Positions 45,276 through 56,699 of a stretch of DNA of 64,000 nt are shown here, one piece after another (the first letter of the stretch is position 1; each line of letters starts with the position of its first letter). The stretch comes from Enchytraeus crypticus. Taxonomy: Eukaryota; Annelida; Clitellata; Enchytraeida; Enchytraeidae. Location: positions 3,348,501 to 3,412,500 of the forward strand of contig CAJHZI010000457.1 of NCBI GenBank assembly GCA_905160935.1, given 5' to 3'. A program made the position numbers and the translations under genes. The notes under the pieces were generated by a model, which was not told where the DNA came from, did not search any database, and was given only the letters and a program-made list of their open reading frames with translations.

Positions 45276-45400
45276 AGCTCATGTTAATGTCAGTTTTCTC
45301 ACTCGAAAGCGATGTCAGTGACTGGCGAGCTCAGGATTTGAATCCCGCACATACTGATCTGCGGTCGAATATCTTCCAAACATCGCCACTGGCTCCAGCC
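45276..45400 (-). mobile_element. SINE-1 copy
   Basis: GTTAATGTCAGTTTTCTCAC, AGGATTTGAATCCCGCAC, CGCCACTGGCTCCAGCC. Confidence 0.85.
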
Positions 45401-45462
45401 AATGGCGATGTTAAGTTCTTTGTAAGCGCAAGGTGACTTTGCTTTGCGTAGAAGTATTTAAT

Positions 45463-45570
45463 AATTTCAATGGTGTATATTATGAAAGGTTTAATATGGA
45501 GTTTTTGCAACTATGCAGTATTTTATTTAAGAAAAATAAATGTAGATATTTCAAAGTTTACTATAAATAA

Positions 45571-45622
<52 letters not shown>

Positions 45623-45624
45623 CA

Positions 45625-45669
<45 letters not shown>

Positions 45670-45735
45670 ATTTATTTATATATATATATATTGATATATA
45701 TAAATATATATCAATAAATTTCAATGGTGTATATT
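45463..45735. repeat. AT-rich segment between 19-bp direct repeats
   Basis: AATTTCAATGGTGTATATT occurs at 45463-45481 and 45717-45735. Between them is an AT-rich stretch ending in long (AT)n (45575-45710). The second repeat abuts the LINE tail at 45736. Confidence 0.75.
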
Positions 45736-46441
45736 CTCTCTTAGTGCACTGCCTACTGGCAGGTCCATGGTACATAACGCCTCCACTCTTCTCTGTCTTC
45801 CGCCTTCCTCTTCATTTCTACATATGAGTGGGTCTTTAAATCATCTAACATACTTAATCTCGGCCTGCCCCTGCCTCTTTTTCCTTCCATCCTACCTTCT
45901 ATAACCTCTTTTAATAGACCTTCCCTCCTTAGAATGTGTCCTATCCATCTCTTCTTCCTATTTCTTAATATATTTATCAACTATCTATCTGTGCCAACTC
46001 TCTCCAGGACTTTCTCATTTGTAACCTTTTGAGTCCAGCTAATCCTCTCCATTCTTCTCCAAATTCACATTTCCAATGCCTCCAGTTTCCTAATATCTTC
46101 CTTTCTTAAGGTCCATGTTTCACATCCATATAATAGCGTGGTCCAAACCAAAGTTTTCACTATCTTTATCTTTGTGTCTTTCTTTAGACTTTTGTTAATA
46201 GTTCTTTTCTACTACCAAAGGCCGCTTTTGCTTGTGCAATCCTACTGCATATTTCCGTCTCACATTTCCCATCATCGGTTATAGTATGACCCAAATATTT
46301 GAAACTCCTTACCTGTTCCAATTTCGTACCATTTATTGTGATACTAACTTCACCTTTATTATTGGACACTCTCATAACCTTGGTCTTTTTTATATTAATC
46401 TTCATGCCATATTTTAAGGCCGTATCATTCAGCCTATCCAT
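45736..46441 (-). mobile_element. RTE-type LINE, head-to-head with next copy
   Basis: Frames give MDRLNDTALKYGMKINIKKT, KVMRVSNNKGEVSITINGTK, ETEICSRIAQAKAAFGSR, WIGHILRREGLLKEVIEG, RMEGKRGRGRPRLSMLDDLK and YVPWTCQ. Among the better-preserved copies. Confidence 0.88.
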
Positions 46442-46443
46442 TA

Positions 46444-46600
46444 TATCCAGAATGGAAGGAAAAAGAGGCAGGGGCAGGCCGAAATTAAGTATGTTGGATG
46501 ATTTAAAGACCCACTCATATGTAGAAATGAAGAGGAAGGTGGAAGACAGAGAAGAGTGGAGGCGTTATGTACCATGCACCTGCCAGTAGGCAGTGCACTA
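46444..46600 (+). mobile_element. RTE-type LINE 3' end
   Basis: RMEGKRGRGRPKLSMLDDLK through [12 protein letters not shown] and the tail CCAGTAGGCAGTGCACTAAG. Opposite in orientation to the copy ending at 46441. Confidence 0.88.
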
Positions 46601-46618
46601 AGATATATATATATATAT

Positions 46619-46668
<50 letters not shown>

Positions 46669-46771
46669 TATATATATATATATAAATTAGCGTCAATTGC
46701 ATATATATTATTACATATATATATATATATACACATGTATATATATATATGTATATATACGCGTATATATA

Positions 46772-46816
<45 letters not shown>

Positions 46817-46853
46817 TATATATATAAATTAGCGTCAATTACATATATATTAT

Positions 46854-46898
<45 letters not shown>

Positions 46899-46980
46899 GT
46901 ATATATATACATGTATATATACGCGTATATATATAATTATATATATATATATCATATATGTATATATATATATAAATTAG
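46600..46980. repeat. (AT)n with tandem 200-bp units
   Basis: AT runs with GTTTATATATATAAATTAGCG and TACATGTATATATACGCG words appearing in two to three successive blocks. Confidence 0.92.
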
Positions 46981-46984
46981 CATC

Positions 46985-47410
46985 AGTTGTTCATTTAGTA
47001 GAATTGCTAATTTGGTACTATTGTTTCAGTGATTAACAGAGCAGACTTTATTTAGAGCAGACCATGATTTATAAACACACTAATTATTTTACAAGGGCTG
47101 AGCCCGAGTTAACTGCACTAACAAATCTACTAAGCTGGAAACACAACATAACAGCACTGGGTCAGAAAGCAAAGGGTGCTTGTTTAAGACCTATTTACCA
47201 AGCACTTGGTTGTCAGAGCACAATTCACACTTTTACGTTTTTCAGTTCTAGGCCAATTGAACAAGTACTTAAGTAACACAATGCAGCCAGTAGCCTAAAC
47301 TTATTTTGAGTCATTAAACTTTTCTAAAAGGGATGAAGAACAGTAATACGAGAAATAGTAATGTAGTTACTATTGTTACATGAATAACAGGGTAGTTAAC
47401 GCGTTAACAA
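46985..47410. other. No gene accepted
   Basis: A 70-residue plus frame (47064-47276) without motifs. The word TACAAGGGCTGA is shared with about 47612. Confidence 0.4.
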
Positions 47411-47412
47411 TT

Positions 47413-47414
<2 letters not shown>

Positions 47415-47448
<34 letters not shown>

Positions 47449-47600
47449 AGTGCACTGCCTAGCGGCAGGTTCAAGGTACATAATTATGCATACTCAAAAT
47501 ATGCTTTCTCGCTCCATAAGAGCACTTCTTAGATCAACAAGTTAATCCCTTCACAAAGTCTATGCGTTATCCAAACCTTATCTAGCCTATAGCAATGAAC
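47415..47600 (-). mobile_element. SINE-6 copy with (CT)n
   Basis: (CT)n, then TCAGTGCACTGCCTAGCGGC, AGGTTCAAGGTACATAA, GCTCCATAAGAGCACTTCTT. Confidence 0.78.
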
Positions 47601-48020
47601 TGTAAGTACATAAAATATTCTACAAGGGCTGAACCGGAAGCTATAACATTTAACTTACTACGTTATCTGTACTGATCTTGGATAATAAACATATGTAACA
47701 ATTTAAGCGTTTGTATATTTTAGTGTTTTGAAATTATTTTCGCAAATAGATTTTAATGTATTAGAATATGCTTTTATACTAATGTGTAGGGATATTGTGA
47801 AGCACGTAATAATATGCTGGATTGAATGCCTTGATTTGCTGTAAGCTTTTAACTACACTACATGGTTTATTTTGGCTATGCTTGTTTAGGGCACATGTCA
47901 TTGCTTTCGAGGCCTTTTGTGTCCTTTTTCACTTTATCTCATGTATTTCTAGCGTATGATGTAAATCTAAAGTGAAATAAATATGATTCAATTCAATTCG
48001 ATACTTATAAACCTACCAAC
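47600..48020. other. No gene or repeat recognised
   Basis: Intron of gene A below the small exon. Confidence 0.4.
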
Positions 48021-48077
48021 CTTTGACTTTGAGGTAGTTTTCGACAGTCGTGTGAGATATAAGTCCACCTGACGTCC
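48021..48077 (-). CDS. Small in-phase exon of adaptor gene A (tentative)
   Basis: Minus-strand acceptor TTTATATTTTCAG is followed by 57 bases open in phase 0 and a donor AAAG/GTTGGT. It encodes GRQVDLYLTRLSKTTSKSK. Entry and exit in phase 0 fit both the domain X exon before it (exit 0) and the 43.4-kb exon after it (entry 0). It could also be skipped without shifting frame. Short length makes chance possible. Confidence 0.5.
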
Positions 48078-48189
48078 CTGAAAATATAAACAGTAACTTA
48101 GAAATTTTGACGTCCTTTTCTGATAGAACTAGCATCATTACCTCAAAATCATGGTTTGGTAAATTACGCTCTGACTCACTATTTCTTAG

Positions 48190-48245
48190 TAATGCCTGGA
48201 GGCAGGTCTACGGCATATAACGACTTCAAATATTCTATCCTCTGA
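48190..48245 (-). mobile_element. RTE-type LINE tail remnant
   Basis: TAATGCCTGGAGGCAGGTCT and ACGGCATATAACGACTTCAA match the tail in antisense. Confidence 0.55.
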
Positions 48246-48705
48246 AAATTTGGATATTATGTCAATTATTGTCATTATAGAGTTAGTCTATAAAGCATTA
48301 TAAATCACCACAGCGATTTGTAAATCTCAACAACCGCAGAATTTCATTGGTTCTCAGTCCTGAGTAGTATACCACCACCTCAAGGCGGTCGTGAAGCTGG
48401 AAATGAAGAGATATTAAAGAGAATCAGAGATCAAAATATTCACCACCTTCGCGGAGACATTGCCAAACATCCTCTTTTCCGTTTAGTTTCAAAGAAACCG
48501 GTCTAGCTTTAACCATTCTAGGATTGCCTAGTCGAAATAAGATGGATAAAATTGTGGGAAAGATCAGATTATCATTTGATATCAGACCATGTGGTTAAAC
48601 AGCTGGCTTTGAAAATCGCCTGTCGTAATTTGGTTCCTCTGAACCAGTTTCGCATCGGTCAAGGTCGATGTACAGCGTGCAAGTATAGGTAAGGTCTGGC
48701 ACGAA
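48245..48705. other. No gene recognised
   Basis: A stretch near 48350-48660 is less AT-rich but shows no continuing frame or known repeat. Confidence 0.4.
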
Positions 48706-48709
48706 ATGC

Positions 48710-48828
48710 TAGGTGCTCGTGTGATGCTCTGCTGGGTGCTTGTGTGGTGCTCTGCTGGGTGCCCGTGTGGTGCTCTGCTGGGTGCTCGTGTGGTGCTCTG
48801 CTGGGTGCTCGTGTGGTGCTCTGCTGTA
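48710..48828. repeat. 23-bp minisatellite
   Basis: Five units of GGTGCTCGTGTGGTGCTCTG plus CTG. Both open frames over it are artefacts. Confidence 0.9.
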
Positions 48829-48829
48829 A

Positions 48830-49430
48830 ACTATGCATTGTGGAAGAGTGCCATACGTCAAACGCTTGATGATGGTTTGGCTCGTCTCCTGCTGATGAGG
48901 TGGCTAAACGATGATTGAACGATTGCGACATGAGAATCTCAGCAAAAAATATAAGGAACTGCCTAGTATTGACTGCATTTTTGAAACTACAAAATTACTT
49001 ATTATTTCTGCTTAAATGCATAATATTTCAAATTATTTGGTCGCATCGAATGGGTTTTTTAATTTCTAACAAATAGAAATGCTCTAATTAAAATTGACCA
49101 CTCAATAACCCTGCGTACCAGGCACTCTACAGTCAACTAGGCACGCTCTTCTCTCAATGAGTCAGTTGTAATGCTTTGTTGACTTTTAATGATTATAGAC
49201 TTGGTTATAGAGATAAATTACATCAGGTGCTGTAAGCCAGTGTTCAGCGGGGCAATCCTGTTGAAAATCCAGATTTATTTACTAGACAGATTATTTTATT
49301 TTGATTTCGTCGTACAGCGATTTGTCGCATGGTAACGGTAACCAATAAAAACCTATTAGCCATAAAGTGTGGTTTTTCTTTTAAAAATCCCTTAGGCCTA
49401 TAGTTACATAGGCTTCAGGGGTCAATTTTT
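48830..49430. other. No gene or repeat recognised
   Basis: Intron of gene A; nothing seen. Confidence 0.45.
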
Positions 49431-49434
49431 TCAT

Positions 49435-49568
49435 GGCGATGTCGGTAAGATATTCGACAGCGGATGATCAGTCAATATGTGCGGGGTTCAACCCTGCGCT
49501 CGTCCGTCACTGAAATCGCTTTCGTGTGAGGAAACTGGCGATAACATTAGCTTTACGAGCTTTTTGCT
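49435..49568 (+). mobile_element. SINE-1 copy
   Basis: ATGGCGATGTCGGTAAGATA, GCGGGGTTCAACCCTGCG, GAGGAAACTGGCGATAACAT. Confidence 0.85.
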
Positions 49569-49855
49569 CTTAGGGCATAGGTTTTTGTGAAAACCTATAT
49601 TATAGGCTTTTAATAAAACATATACATGTTTTGACGGCTATAATATTGAGTAATAGCAATATAATAAAAATATAAACTATTATACTCTTTATACGTAAGT
49701 AAACTGTTTACACACTTGGATGGGTAATGCAGATTAAAATAAGCTTGTTGATGTCAACAAACTCATTTCAGGTTATTCTAAATTCTGTATGAGCTCTCAA
49801 TCGATTCGAATATTATTTAATATTATATCATTATTGACTTCACAATTATAATATT

Positions 49856-49918
49856 ATTATTATTCCCTTGACATCATCCTTGTATGAGGAAACGGACGTC
49901 AAACCTTTATTATTGTTA
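49856..49918 (+). mobile_element. CR1-like LINE tail
   Basis: TTGACATCATCCTTGTATGA, GGAAACGGACGTCAAACC, TTATTATTG. Confidence 0.7.
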
Positions 49919-50034
49919 TAAGTTTTTTAATTAATAATATTTAACTCTCCATCCGTTCTTTCACTTCCTGTCGAATCACTTCCCAATAAATTTGCTTGCA
50001 CTTCTCTGACAAAATCAATAAACTCAGGTCCTCT

Positions 50035-50890
50035 ATCACTCATGCCGCCAACTCAACACCTCTACATTCAACCAACCAAATCCATCCATGAGCAACTCCA
50101 TAGCTTTACCCCTATCACCATCGATGAGATTGCGCAACAAGTCTTGGATTCACTTCCTAAGCATTGTGATCTCGATTCTATCCCTACATCTTTCTTGAAG
50201 ACGTGCATCCAGCGCATTGCTCTGGCCCCTACAATTTCCCAGATTATCAACCTCTCTTTTTCCACTGGCACATCTCCCCAGAATTTCCTTGCACGTGAAT
50301 TCTTCCGCCGCTCTTAGCACTCCATGTGACTCCACTCCTTAGAGGTCTCTCCACTGGCTCCAAGTCAGAGAAGGCATTGTTAGCAAGGCAGCTTCTCTGA
50401 CATACAAGTATATGACTACCCCGGGCAATGAATACATGTCCCACTTATTGCAAGTGAGACAGCCTTTCTGTATGCAGTCATCCACTAGGTCCTCTAAATT
50501 AATTACTCTAGAATGACCTAGCATTCCTTCTCGCAGTAAGCTCTCCAATCGCTCCTTCCAGCACACTGCTCCTCAGATCTGGAATTCTCTTCCTTCCACT
50601 TTGCGCACCCCCTCATCTTCTCCTAATCATCCTTTTCTTCTGTTTGAACAGTTTTATAGACGGTTGAAGGCTTTTCTCTTTCATCTCCCCTATTTAACCA
50701 TTGCACAGGAACTGAGACCAACACTTAAACCTCCATTCCACTAGCACTATTCTTCGGACTGAATTCCCGGATTTTGTTTTGCACTGTTTTTGACCCTACA
50801 CTCTGCTCTTCGGAATTGATTTGATACCATAGTGCTCAATGTTGTCATGGACGACAGTAGCACTCTTATTCTCTTGTTGTTGTTGTTGCT
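50035..50890 (+). mobile_element. CR1-like LINE, second family, internally deleted
   Basis: First part LHSFTPITIDEIAQQVLDSL, CDLDSIPTSFLKTC, APTISQIINLSFSTGTSPQN is the linker before the reverse transcriptase. From about 50340 the C-terminal end follows directly (LQVREGIVSKAASLTYKY, HTAPQIWNSLPSTLRTPSS, EQFYRRLKAFLFHL) with the RT core missing. Ends in a (TTG)n tail near 50880, unlike the TTATTA-tailed family. Confidence 0.8.
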
Positions 50891-50999
50891 AATGTATTCA
50901 TTATCAATAATTCTGCATAATCAATCATTTATTGGTTTATTAAATTCCACAAATTATAACCGAATTGAGCTGAGCTGATACGAGTAATTAAATTCCATG

Positions 51000-51184
51000 C
51001 ACTATAGCCAAATGAAGAAAGGAAGGAAGATAGAATGCAAGGAAAAAGAGGCAGGGGAGGTCGAGATTAGGTATGTTAGATGATTTAAAGACCCACTCAT
51101 ACGTAGAAATGAAGAGGAAGGCGGAAGACAGAGAAGAGTGGAGGCGTTATGTACCACGGACCTGCCAGTAGACAGTGCACTAAG

Positions 51185-51210
<26 letters not shown>
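51000..51210 (+). mobile_element. RTE-type LINE 3' end
   Basis: AAGAGGCAGGGGAGGTCGAG, TTAAAGACCCACTCATACGT, CCACGGACCTGCCAGTAGAC, (GA)n. Confidence 0.88.
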
Positions 51211-51216
<6 letters not shown>

Positions 51217-51219
51217 CCA

Positions 51220-53095
51220 AATGCTATATGTAGCCGGTACGCTTCGTTCCTTGTCACAAATAATAATTAATGATTTTACAGCTCTATATTTTCTTTAAAA
51301 ATTAGCTCAACTTAAACGTTTCAGTGGAGTAGTCTGGCTCAAAGTACTAAAGCTAGAAACCACTTGGGGCACAGGAAACGAAGACATCTGATGACATAAG
51401 GTGTTTTTCTGTCAGGCGCTGGAAGCCAGCTAGTCTGTCTGTCTATATCAAATCTGTTGGTGGGAAATCCCAGCGAAACTTCGGGTCTGTTTACTCAGAT
51501 GACATATTATTTAGGTTTCGTCTTACAGCGAGTTGTCACATTTTAATTCGCGTTTGGGATTTTCAGAGTCGTTTTCTTTCTAAAAGAATCAATAGGCTTT
51601 TCAGGAATTACACGACGTTCTAGAACTGGAATCCTTCTGTCAGAAAGCTAGGTGTTGCTATGGCAATACTTGGCCGTGTACGTTGAGACTGGCTAGATAC
51701 GCCTGACAGAATTTCAGAGATAGAGAACCTATTCTGCTATTGGAGTTAGCTCTGGCATTGATGTTTTGATATTGCCTATTGTTTATATTTCATTTTTCCA
51801 TGGAGTCTAATTCTAAGTTAGTTGATACCTACATTTCCCTTCACTTGCCCGCCGGAGGCGTTGATGGGATAATATATGCTATTTGAAATTTATTATTTTC
51901 ACTAGTTTTAATTTAATATTTTGTAATGTAACATTCATTAAGCATTAACTAAGTAAGGAAACTGATTTTTATTTAAGTTCAACTTAATTTTTTTATTGTT
52001 ATTCTTTTATGGTTGTATTAAAAAGTATAGTCTTGCCCTAGACTCCAGAGGCGGCAAGTCGTTTGCTGATGATGGCTGAGGACTAAGGTATTGTAAGGTA
52101 TTTAAAGTTAAATTAGAATACTGTGTGTTAATTTAGATCCAGAGAGGGTAACTGTATTGTACTTGAGTAACTGAAGTTTCCTAGAGTTCTCATGTAAAGG
52201 GGTAAGGACTTCCTCGTTTGGAAAGGGTTACCTGAGGCTCTAGAAAGTCTTTCAGAAGATAATTTAGCATAGCTATGTTTAACTATACATGAGAGCTGTG
52301 AAAACCACCGGTAGCCTAACAGGTTGTTAAGGGGGTACCAATTACTTAATTCTTTTGTGAACAGTATAATCAATTCCTGGTCGAGTTCGGAAAAACACTT
52401 GTTTTTCCGAAAAACACGGCAAGTTTGTTTCCCTCATATTGTGGAGGGATATGAGACTCCCATGAGGTTTGTTTAATCAGACGTACCTGTGACTCAGCAG
52501 TTCTCGTTTTTATCTACTTCATGATAAATATCAATACATAATTGCTGTTGTATTTCTTCTTTTGCCATTGTGTATATGAACGATACTTGATGTTAATGTG
52601 TGCCTGAACTGTATTTGAGACATTTGTCTATGTGGACTATAACCTGAAAACTGTAGATTTATTTTTCTATTTAGTCTTAACTCCATTTGCTGCCTATTTC
52701 TCTGTTTTATTTTACTTTCCTTCTTTCCTCTTTTCTCACACTCTATTTTAATTAACATTTTTATATTCACACGAAGGTTTTAATTAATACCTTGCTATTG
52801 TTACAAATGCTTATATCGACGATGCTTCAGTGATGTTTGTTAATATAACTGTGAAATATCTTATCATTAGAGGATAGCCAACAATTTCAGTATTACAAAA
52901 CCCTTACAGCTAAAGTTGAACCGTGGTCCAATTCACGTAGAATTATATCTTCTAGCTTTAAACTTTATGTCGAAGTGAAATTTATGCCCTGATTCCCGTT
53001 CCGTGACACCTACAGAGGCCTAGATGAAATGTGGTCTAAACCGTTGAGATAAATGTTTAAGCTCCCAATATCCACTTAGTTAGGTTTACAATATA
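51220..53095. other. No gene or repeat recognised
   Basis: Nearly 1.9 kb of intron by position. No exon with paired splice sites or known motif found; an 81- and a 79-residue minus frame lack any signature. Confidence 0.45.
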
Positions 53096-53099
53096 TCTG

Positions 53100-53300
53100 A
53101 ATCGATCAGGTGTTTAATCGATCGATCAATCTATCAGTCAGTCAATCAATCACTCAATAAATCAGTCAATCAAGCAAACAAAAAAGCAAACAAACAATCA
53201 ATCAATAAATCACTCAGTCAATCAATCATTCAATCAATAAATCAATCAATCAATCAGTCAATCAATTAGCCAATCAATCAATAAGTAAATAAAAACCCAT
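53100..53300. repeat. (ATCA)n degenerate microsatellite
   Basis: ATCAATCAATCA with CAGTCA and AATAAATCA variants; may have grown from a (TTGA)n LINE tail in antisense. Confidence 0.9.
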
Positions 53301-53644
53301 TAATTCAATCTATAAACCAATCTATTTTTCGGTCAGACAATCTATCTATCTCTCCATCTATCTCTCTTGCAAATAAACTTCCAGTTATTTAAAAATAATC
53401 GTTTTTTGCTGTGCTCTACTCAATAGTTCGGCCACTCTACATATTTCTACTATTCTAGTAGTAATTATTCTATTCCAGCCTGCATTTACATCCTTGTTTA
53501 TTGTAGTTTTATCGACAAAATTATCAGGTGATTGCACTGTGTAAACATCTACTGTATATTATACAACACTTTTCAAGTGGGCCTATAGGTCGTAGAATAC
53601 TCATCATAGCACTAAATGCTTCCTCATTCAATAGCTTGTACTTC

Positions 53645-53800
53645 TTCTTCTTCAGTGCACTGCCAAGTGGCAGGTTCAAGGTACATATTCATACTCGAAG
53701 TCTGTTTTCTCGCTCCATAAGAGCACTCCTTAGATCAACAAGTTAATCCCTTCACAAAGTCTATGCCTTATCCATACCTTATGTAGCCTATAGCTTGTAC
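53645..53800 (-). mobile_element. SINE-6 copy
   Basis: TCAGTGCACTGCCAAGTGGC, AGGTTCAAGGTACATATTC, CGCTCCATAAGAGCACTCC. Confidence 0.78.
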
Positions 53801-53849
53801 TATATACTGTATATTATAGACATTTGTATGTATAATTACACTATGTACA

Positions 53850-54030
53850 TTCATGTATATATATATATATATTTATATAATATATATATATATATACACA
53901 CTGCAACAGTTAAATTTATATACATGCATATACTGTAACAGGTAATACAGTATATGCGTATACATGCATATACTGTAGCAGTCTACATAACATTTACGAC
54001 AATTTTACATATACTGTAACGGTCAATAAG
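53850..54030. repeat. (AT)n and ATACTGTAACAG repeats
   Basis: AT tract to about 53898, then four imperfect TACATGCATATACTGTAACA-type words. Confidence 0.7.
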
Positions 54031-54450
54031 CACAACAAAAGTGATGGGCAACATACTTCAATAGGTATTTAACAAATAATATTCAACCTTATTATATTCG
54101 TTTATTTTATTTTCATCTGACAGCCACAGAAATTTACTGTAGGCCTACAAAATAGCATATTAAATAACAGATATACATGTAGAATAAGAGTTCATATAGA
54201 ATTATATGTGATTGTATACGGAGATCAAATTTAAATGTTTTCGATATTTATTATGTTGTTCAACATAGAAGTCCTTTCTACGACAGTAACTATTGTATAA
54301 TATTTCGCAATTACTCACGGATTACAAAATATACAGATTTTTGATAAATATATCATACTTGATAAATGTCATATTACGTCACGTAAAGCATATATTAGAA
54401 TAATATAGTCCCCGTTGTAATATATTCCCCATAGTAATATAATTCGTGTC
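54030..54450. other. No gene or repeat recognised
   Basis: AT-rich intron. Confidence 0.45.
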
Positions 54451-54451
54451 G

Positions 54452-54515
54452 TTGTGTCCGGGTTGCTTGAAGACTAGACCAAACGGTGACTGCACGTGTC
54501 GTCGAAGGTGACTAC
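54452..54515 (+). mobile_element. SINE-2 head
   Basis: TGTGTCCGGGTTGCTTGAAG, GGTGACTGCACGTGTCGTC, AAGGTGACTAC. Confidence 0.65.
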
Positions 54516-54519
54516 TGTA

Positions 54520-55395
54520 TATATACATCATCATCCGTAGCTTATTCGCCCTAGCTAATTACGAAATATACTTGACCAGGTGGAATGCTTCTTAGAAAGC
54601 ACGAAAGCAGACAATGAATAACTAAAAATTTAGAAGCTAAATAAAGGTTAACGTCAAATTCCTGCCGCGAAAGCAAGTCAGTTATGGGAAGAGAACTGAA
54701 TTTGACCCCATTACCTATTGGTGATGATTGGTAGGATTAGCTGAAATGCTGTTGTCGAAACATTAAAATCTTATCTATTAATTATTGCCTCCAACACATA
54801 ATTTTCCGATTTCAGCGAAATATTCGCTAAAAATTCTAGTTTCACGGACTGGTAACTTTTGCAAGAGTTTAAAAAAATTTCTTGGAGTTATTTCTAAAAT
54901 TGAGCAGCTTAGTTATAGAGTCCAATATAAGTGTTGAAAGCTGTGAAATTCGATAGACTGGAAGTTCTATTCTGCCGACAACAGACCTATTCAAGTTCGT
55001 GAAATGAAATTTCAGCTGAGCACGTCCTGAATAATACGTATAAATTCGTATAATACGTACATATTCGTGAAGATATACGTTGAATATACATGTATGTCAA
55101 GTGACGTAAAACATGACGTCAAAAGTGACGTCAATAATAGATGGCGGAACAAGTGCGACATACGCTAAAAAGAAGAATTTTGAAAATACTGTATATCTGT
55201 AATTAAATGTTTCTAACAACTTAAATTATGTTAATGATTTAAACGAAATTTTATTCGAAATTTAAGTACGGGACTTTTGCGGTTCGTTTATGTGACAAAT
55301 TACTTATTTTTATTTTTCTCTCACTGTAATAGTGGCCTACTAAACTTATCCCTATGGAACAAATTTTCGTACTTTGAGAGTATGGTAAATTGGGT
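54520..55395. other. Unclassified repeat and diverged SINE-1; no gene
   Basis: 54645-54730 is a decayed SINE-1 in antisense (GGTTAACGTCAAATTCCTG). About 54900-55030 matches 30015-30140 in inverse orientation. Confidence 0.4.
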
Positions 55396-55402
55396 AATCC
55401 TA

Positions 55403-55506
55403 AGGTTAACGTCAGTTTCCTTACTCGAAAGCGATGTCAGTGACGAGCGAGCCCAGGATTTGAACCCCGCACAAACTGATCCACGGTCAAGTATCTTACC
55501 GACGTC
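55403..55506 (-). mobile_element. SINE-1 copy
   Basis: GGTTAACGTCAGTTTCCTTA, AGGATTTGAACCCCGCAC, TATCTTACCGACGTC; lacks the last bases of the head. About 165 bases from the domain X donor. Confidence 0.85.
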
Positions 55507-55670
55507 TGGGATCAGTGCAATGTCGGGGATGGTTGGCGGGAAGCGTGTAAACTACTTGAAAGAAAGGGCATTGCTCCATACGTCATGCTTCTTTAAAATA
55601 GGTATTAATAAAGAAGTGATATATCATATTAGATATGAGATATCTAATTAAATACATGTATATTACTTAC

Positions 55671-55906
55671 TACATAGAATTCACAATGTGTGTCCCATTC
55701 CAGGTGATCCAGTCTCTTCAGTTCCACGTTATACGGTGATCCTATGGAGTTGGGAAAAGAAGACATGATGAAGTCTTGCACGGCGGATCTCACAAAGGAT
55801 CTGAAAGGCTGTCGTCCTGGAATCCGATCAGCCTTCAGTTTGACGGGGTAACCTTGTCCCGCTCCAGAATTATTCACATGTAGGAATATAAACAGTCCAA
55901 CAAATT
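55671..55906 (-). CDS. Domain X exon of adaptor gene A
   Basis: A 236-base exon with a textbook acceptor (TATCTGTTGCAG) and donor GTA/GTAAGT, phase 1 to phase 0, 78 full codons. The product begins FVGLFIFLHVNNSGAGQGYP, continues VKLKADRIPGRQPFRSFVRS and ends VELKRLDHLEWDTHCEFYV. It is a clear paralogue of the exon at 5.8 kb, same phases, six bases shorter. In gene B the preceding exon is a death domain; the matching exon for gene A should lie above 64000, as none is visible between 56 and 64 kb. The open frame upstream of the acceptor is a SINE-2 read in antisense and is not coding. Function unknown. Confidence 0.77.
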
Positions 55907-55949
55907 CTGCAACAGATACAATAAAAGATTCATCGTCAGCTTCACTGAC

Positions 55950-56148
55950 AATGGCGACTAAAGCACTAAGATCCATACCAACGTCAGAAAGAGAATTCGG
56001 TTGGTGAGCGCGTAGACTCAAGAAATTGCTACAAAATTTTCTAAAACGCATGGAAGAGATTCTGATATAGTATGAGACAAAGCGGAGTGGAAAAGCCCCA
56101 TTCGTATCTCGACCCTAGTTAAAATGGGATTAAAGGGAAGAAGAAGAT
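55950..56148 (+). mobile_element. SINE-2 copy beside domain X exon
   Basis: GGCGACTAAAGCACTAAGAT, CCATACCAACGTCAGAAAG, CGACCCTAGTTAAAATGGG. It starts about 45 bases upstream of the exon acceptor and creates a spurious open frame there. Confidence 0.78.
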
Positions 56149-56254
56149 CTTAGATCTTACTTGGATCAACCAGTTGACAAACTGCTAGTGATAGAGCGAA
56201 GGATGCATTGAATCTCTTATTTTAGTAATAAATTAAATACATTTATATAGGCTG

Positions 56255-56328
<74 letters not shown>

Positions 56329-56345
56329 CATATACATATATATAT

Positions 56346-56393
<48 letters not shown>

Positions 56394-56400
56394 GTGTGTT
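56255..56400. repeat. (CA)n and (AT)n microsatellites
   Basis: (CA)n 56256-56313 followed by AT and a second CA run. Confidence 0.95.
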
Positions 56401-56404
56401 ATAA

Positions 56405-56537
56405 AAAAGAGACAGGGGCAGGCCGAGATTAGGTATGTTAGATGATTTAAAGACCCACTCATATGTGTAAATGAAGAGGAAGGCGGAAGACAGAGAAGTG
56501 TGGAAGCGTTATGTACCATGGACCTGCCAGTGCACTA

Positions 56538-56540
<3 letters not shown>
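56405..56540 (+). mobile_element. RTE-type LINE 3' end between microsatellites
   Basis: AAAAAGAGACAGGGGCAGGC, CCCACTCATATGTGTAAATG, TACCATGGACCTGCCAGTGC. Confidence 0.88.

Positions 56541-56612
<72 letters not shown>
56540..56612. repeat. (AT)n microsatellite
   Basis: Pure AT for about 70 bases, directly after the LINE tail. Confidence 0.95.
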
Positions 56613-56615
<3 letters not shown>

Positions 56616-56699
56616 AAAATTATAATTTATAACTATATTGGTCCTAATATGAGTCTATATTTTTAATTCCCCGTGTTGTCTCTGAGACATTGAGGTATA

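Noticed and set aside
48659-48931. His/Gln/Thr-rich frame
   Set aside because: Antisense of the 23-bp minisatellite.
55900-56051. N-terminal extension of the domain X frame upstream of 55906
   Set aside because: It is a SINE-2 read in antisense (compare 6731-7162); a strong acceptor at 55907 marks the exon start.
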